From positions 248,001 to 312,000 of the forward strand of contig NW_002476413.1 in the NCBI RefSeq assembly GCF_000189635.1: a DNA stretch of 64,000 nucleotides, read 5' to 3'. The notes below the pieces were generated by a model that ran no database searches, had not been told where the DNA came from, and worked only from the letters and a program-made list of their open reading frames with translations. The translations under genes and the position numbers were made by a program. The stretch comes from Tetrahymena thermophila SB210 (lineage: Eukaryota; Ciliophora; Oligohymenophorea; Hymenostomatida; Tetrahymenidae). Shown here piece by piece: positions 63,239 to 64,000 of this stretch. The first letter of the stretch is position 1, and every line of letters begins with the position of its first letter.

Positions 63239-63376
63239 ATGAATTAAATGAAAGTCGGCTCTTTGTTGCATAATGTTTAAAATAATAAACCTTCTAGAAG
63301 TAATAATTAATATTTATAAACTTATGCGTTGGGTGATAATATTAAAGATTATTCTGAGACAAAAATATAATTTTGA
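63239..63376 (+). CDS. Possible small ORF, 45 aa
   Basis: A ciliate-code frame starts ATG AAT TAA ATG at 63239 and ends at TGA 63374-63376. It reads MNQMKVGSLLHNVQNNKPSR and continues polar, with GC-bearing codons (GTC, GGC, GCG, GGT) that stand out from the surrounding A/T. It could be a micro-protein or a first exon whose continuation I cannot find. No homologue is recognised. Confidence 0.3.
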
Positions 63377-64000
63377 ATAAGTAAAAGTAACTTAAAAAAT
63401 ATAAAATATTTTTTTTAAATAAAAAAGCAAGTATCCTATCATTTATAAATTTGATTAAATTTTAAACAAGTTTTAAGTTTTCTCAAAAAAGAAATTAATT
63501 TTCTTCAAAATTAAGGAGCTATTTTCTTAGCTATTTTTAACTTTATTTATTTATTTAGTTATTTATTTTTTCAAATCAAATTGAATCAATGTACCTGCTT
63601 TTTAAAGCAAAATAAAAGTTTCTCGTATTAAATAAACAATATACTTTAAATTCTAATAAATGATACTCATAAATTTTTCAATAAGTATATTCAATTTAAA
63701 ATTTTAAAAATTATTATTAAATAAATAATCGATCTGGAGGTTAGTTTAAAGAAATTTGATTTTGCATTATTTAATATTTAGGAATATTAATTTAAATTCG
63801 AGCATTGATGATTAAATAAAAATAATAAAAATTAATTTATTTTTATTTTTACCTCTTTATTTTTTAAATAGAACTTATATTTTAGAAGAAATAACAATCG
63901 TAGATTAGTCCATAAAAATATAATATCAAAAAATTCTATAAAATAGCTTTAATTATTAAATAAAATCAAAATTAAAAGGAAATGACATAAAAAATCTTGA
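63377..64000. other. AT-rich right edge
   Basis: No coding frame, RNA gene or distinct repeat was recognised to the end of the window. Confidence 0.55.

Overview
This window looks like macronuclear chromosome sequence from a Tetrahymena-like ciliate. It is very AT-rich. Long reading frames only make sense if TAA and TAG are read as glutamine and TGA is the sole stop. Introns are GT...AG, AT-rich and about 55-700 bp, too long for Paramecium. No telomere (TTGGGG)n array is present, so the window is internal to a chromosome. Standard-code ORFs are badly fragmented here, so I rebuilt gene models by hand with the ciliate code. In every multi-exon model the exon phases close exactly, but splice sites are predictions.

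Layout. 1-1605 (-): 5' part of a NOM1/SGD1-type nucleolar MIF4G protein. 2210-3163 (+): helical protein of unknown function. 3402-5252 (-): AIG1-like GTPase. 8048-9505 (-): Q/N-rich protein. 9506-13824: 4.3 kb without a recognisable gene. 13825-17557 (-): four-exon, 991-residue helical protein. 18176-19708 (-): secreted gamma-glutamyl hydrolase with a small inverted-repeat element in an intron. 20317-25200, 29070-33329 and 36863-41259 (all -): three paralogous seven-exon K+ channels of the CNG/EAG type. Between them lie a START-domain gene (26248-26865), a repeat-rich spacer (26866-29069) and a low-complexity N/K/S/Q-rich gene on + (34085-36700).

Further right: 41901-42681 (+): MPPED-type metallophosphoesterase. 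44044-51235 (-): eight-exon, 2153-residue surface protein with a signal peptide, furin-like Cys-rich repeats, a GPS/GAIN-like motif and polycystin-1-like membrane segments; a decayed copy of its 3' end lies upstream at 53446-53640. 53768-55258 (-): ecto-NTPDase (GDA1/CD39). 56338-57651 (-): fatty-acid desaturase-like enzyme with richer base composition. 59152-59224 (+): tRNA-Lys(CUU), followed by a 139-bp duplication. 59783-60358 (+): four-TM protein. 61242-63014 (-): two-TM ciliate protein. 63239-63376 (+): possible 45-residue ORF.

There is no operon logic, as expected for a ciliate. The dominant theme is membrane and surface biology: channels, a PKD1-like receptor, an ecto-nucleotidase, a desaturase and small TM proteins. 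Much of it arose by local duplication. The most notable material is the K+ channel cluster, which has a degenerate cyclic-nucleotide pocket, two conserved Cys/His motifs and tiny 3' exons that automatic gene finders are likely to miss.
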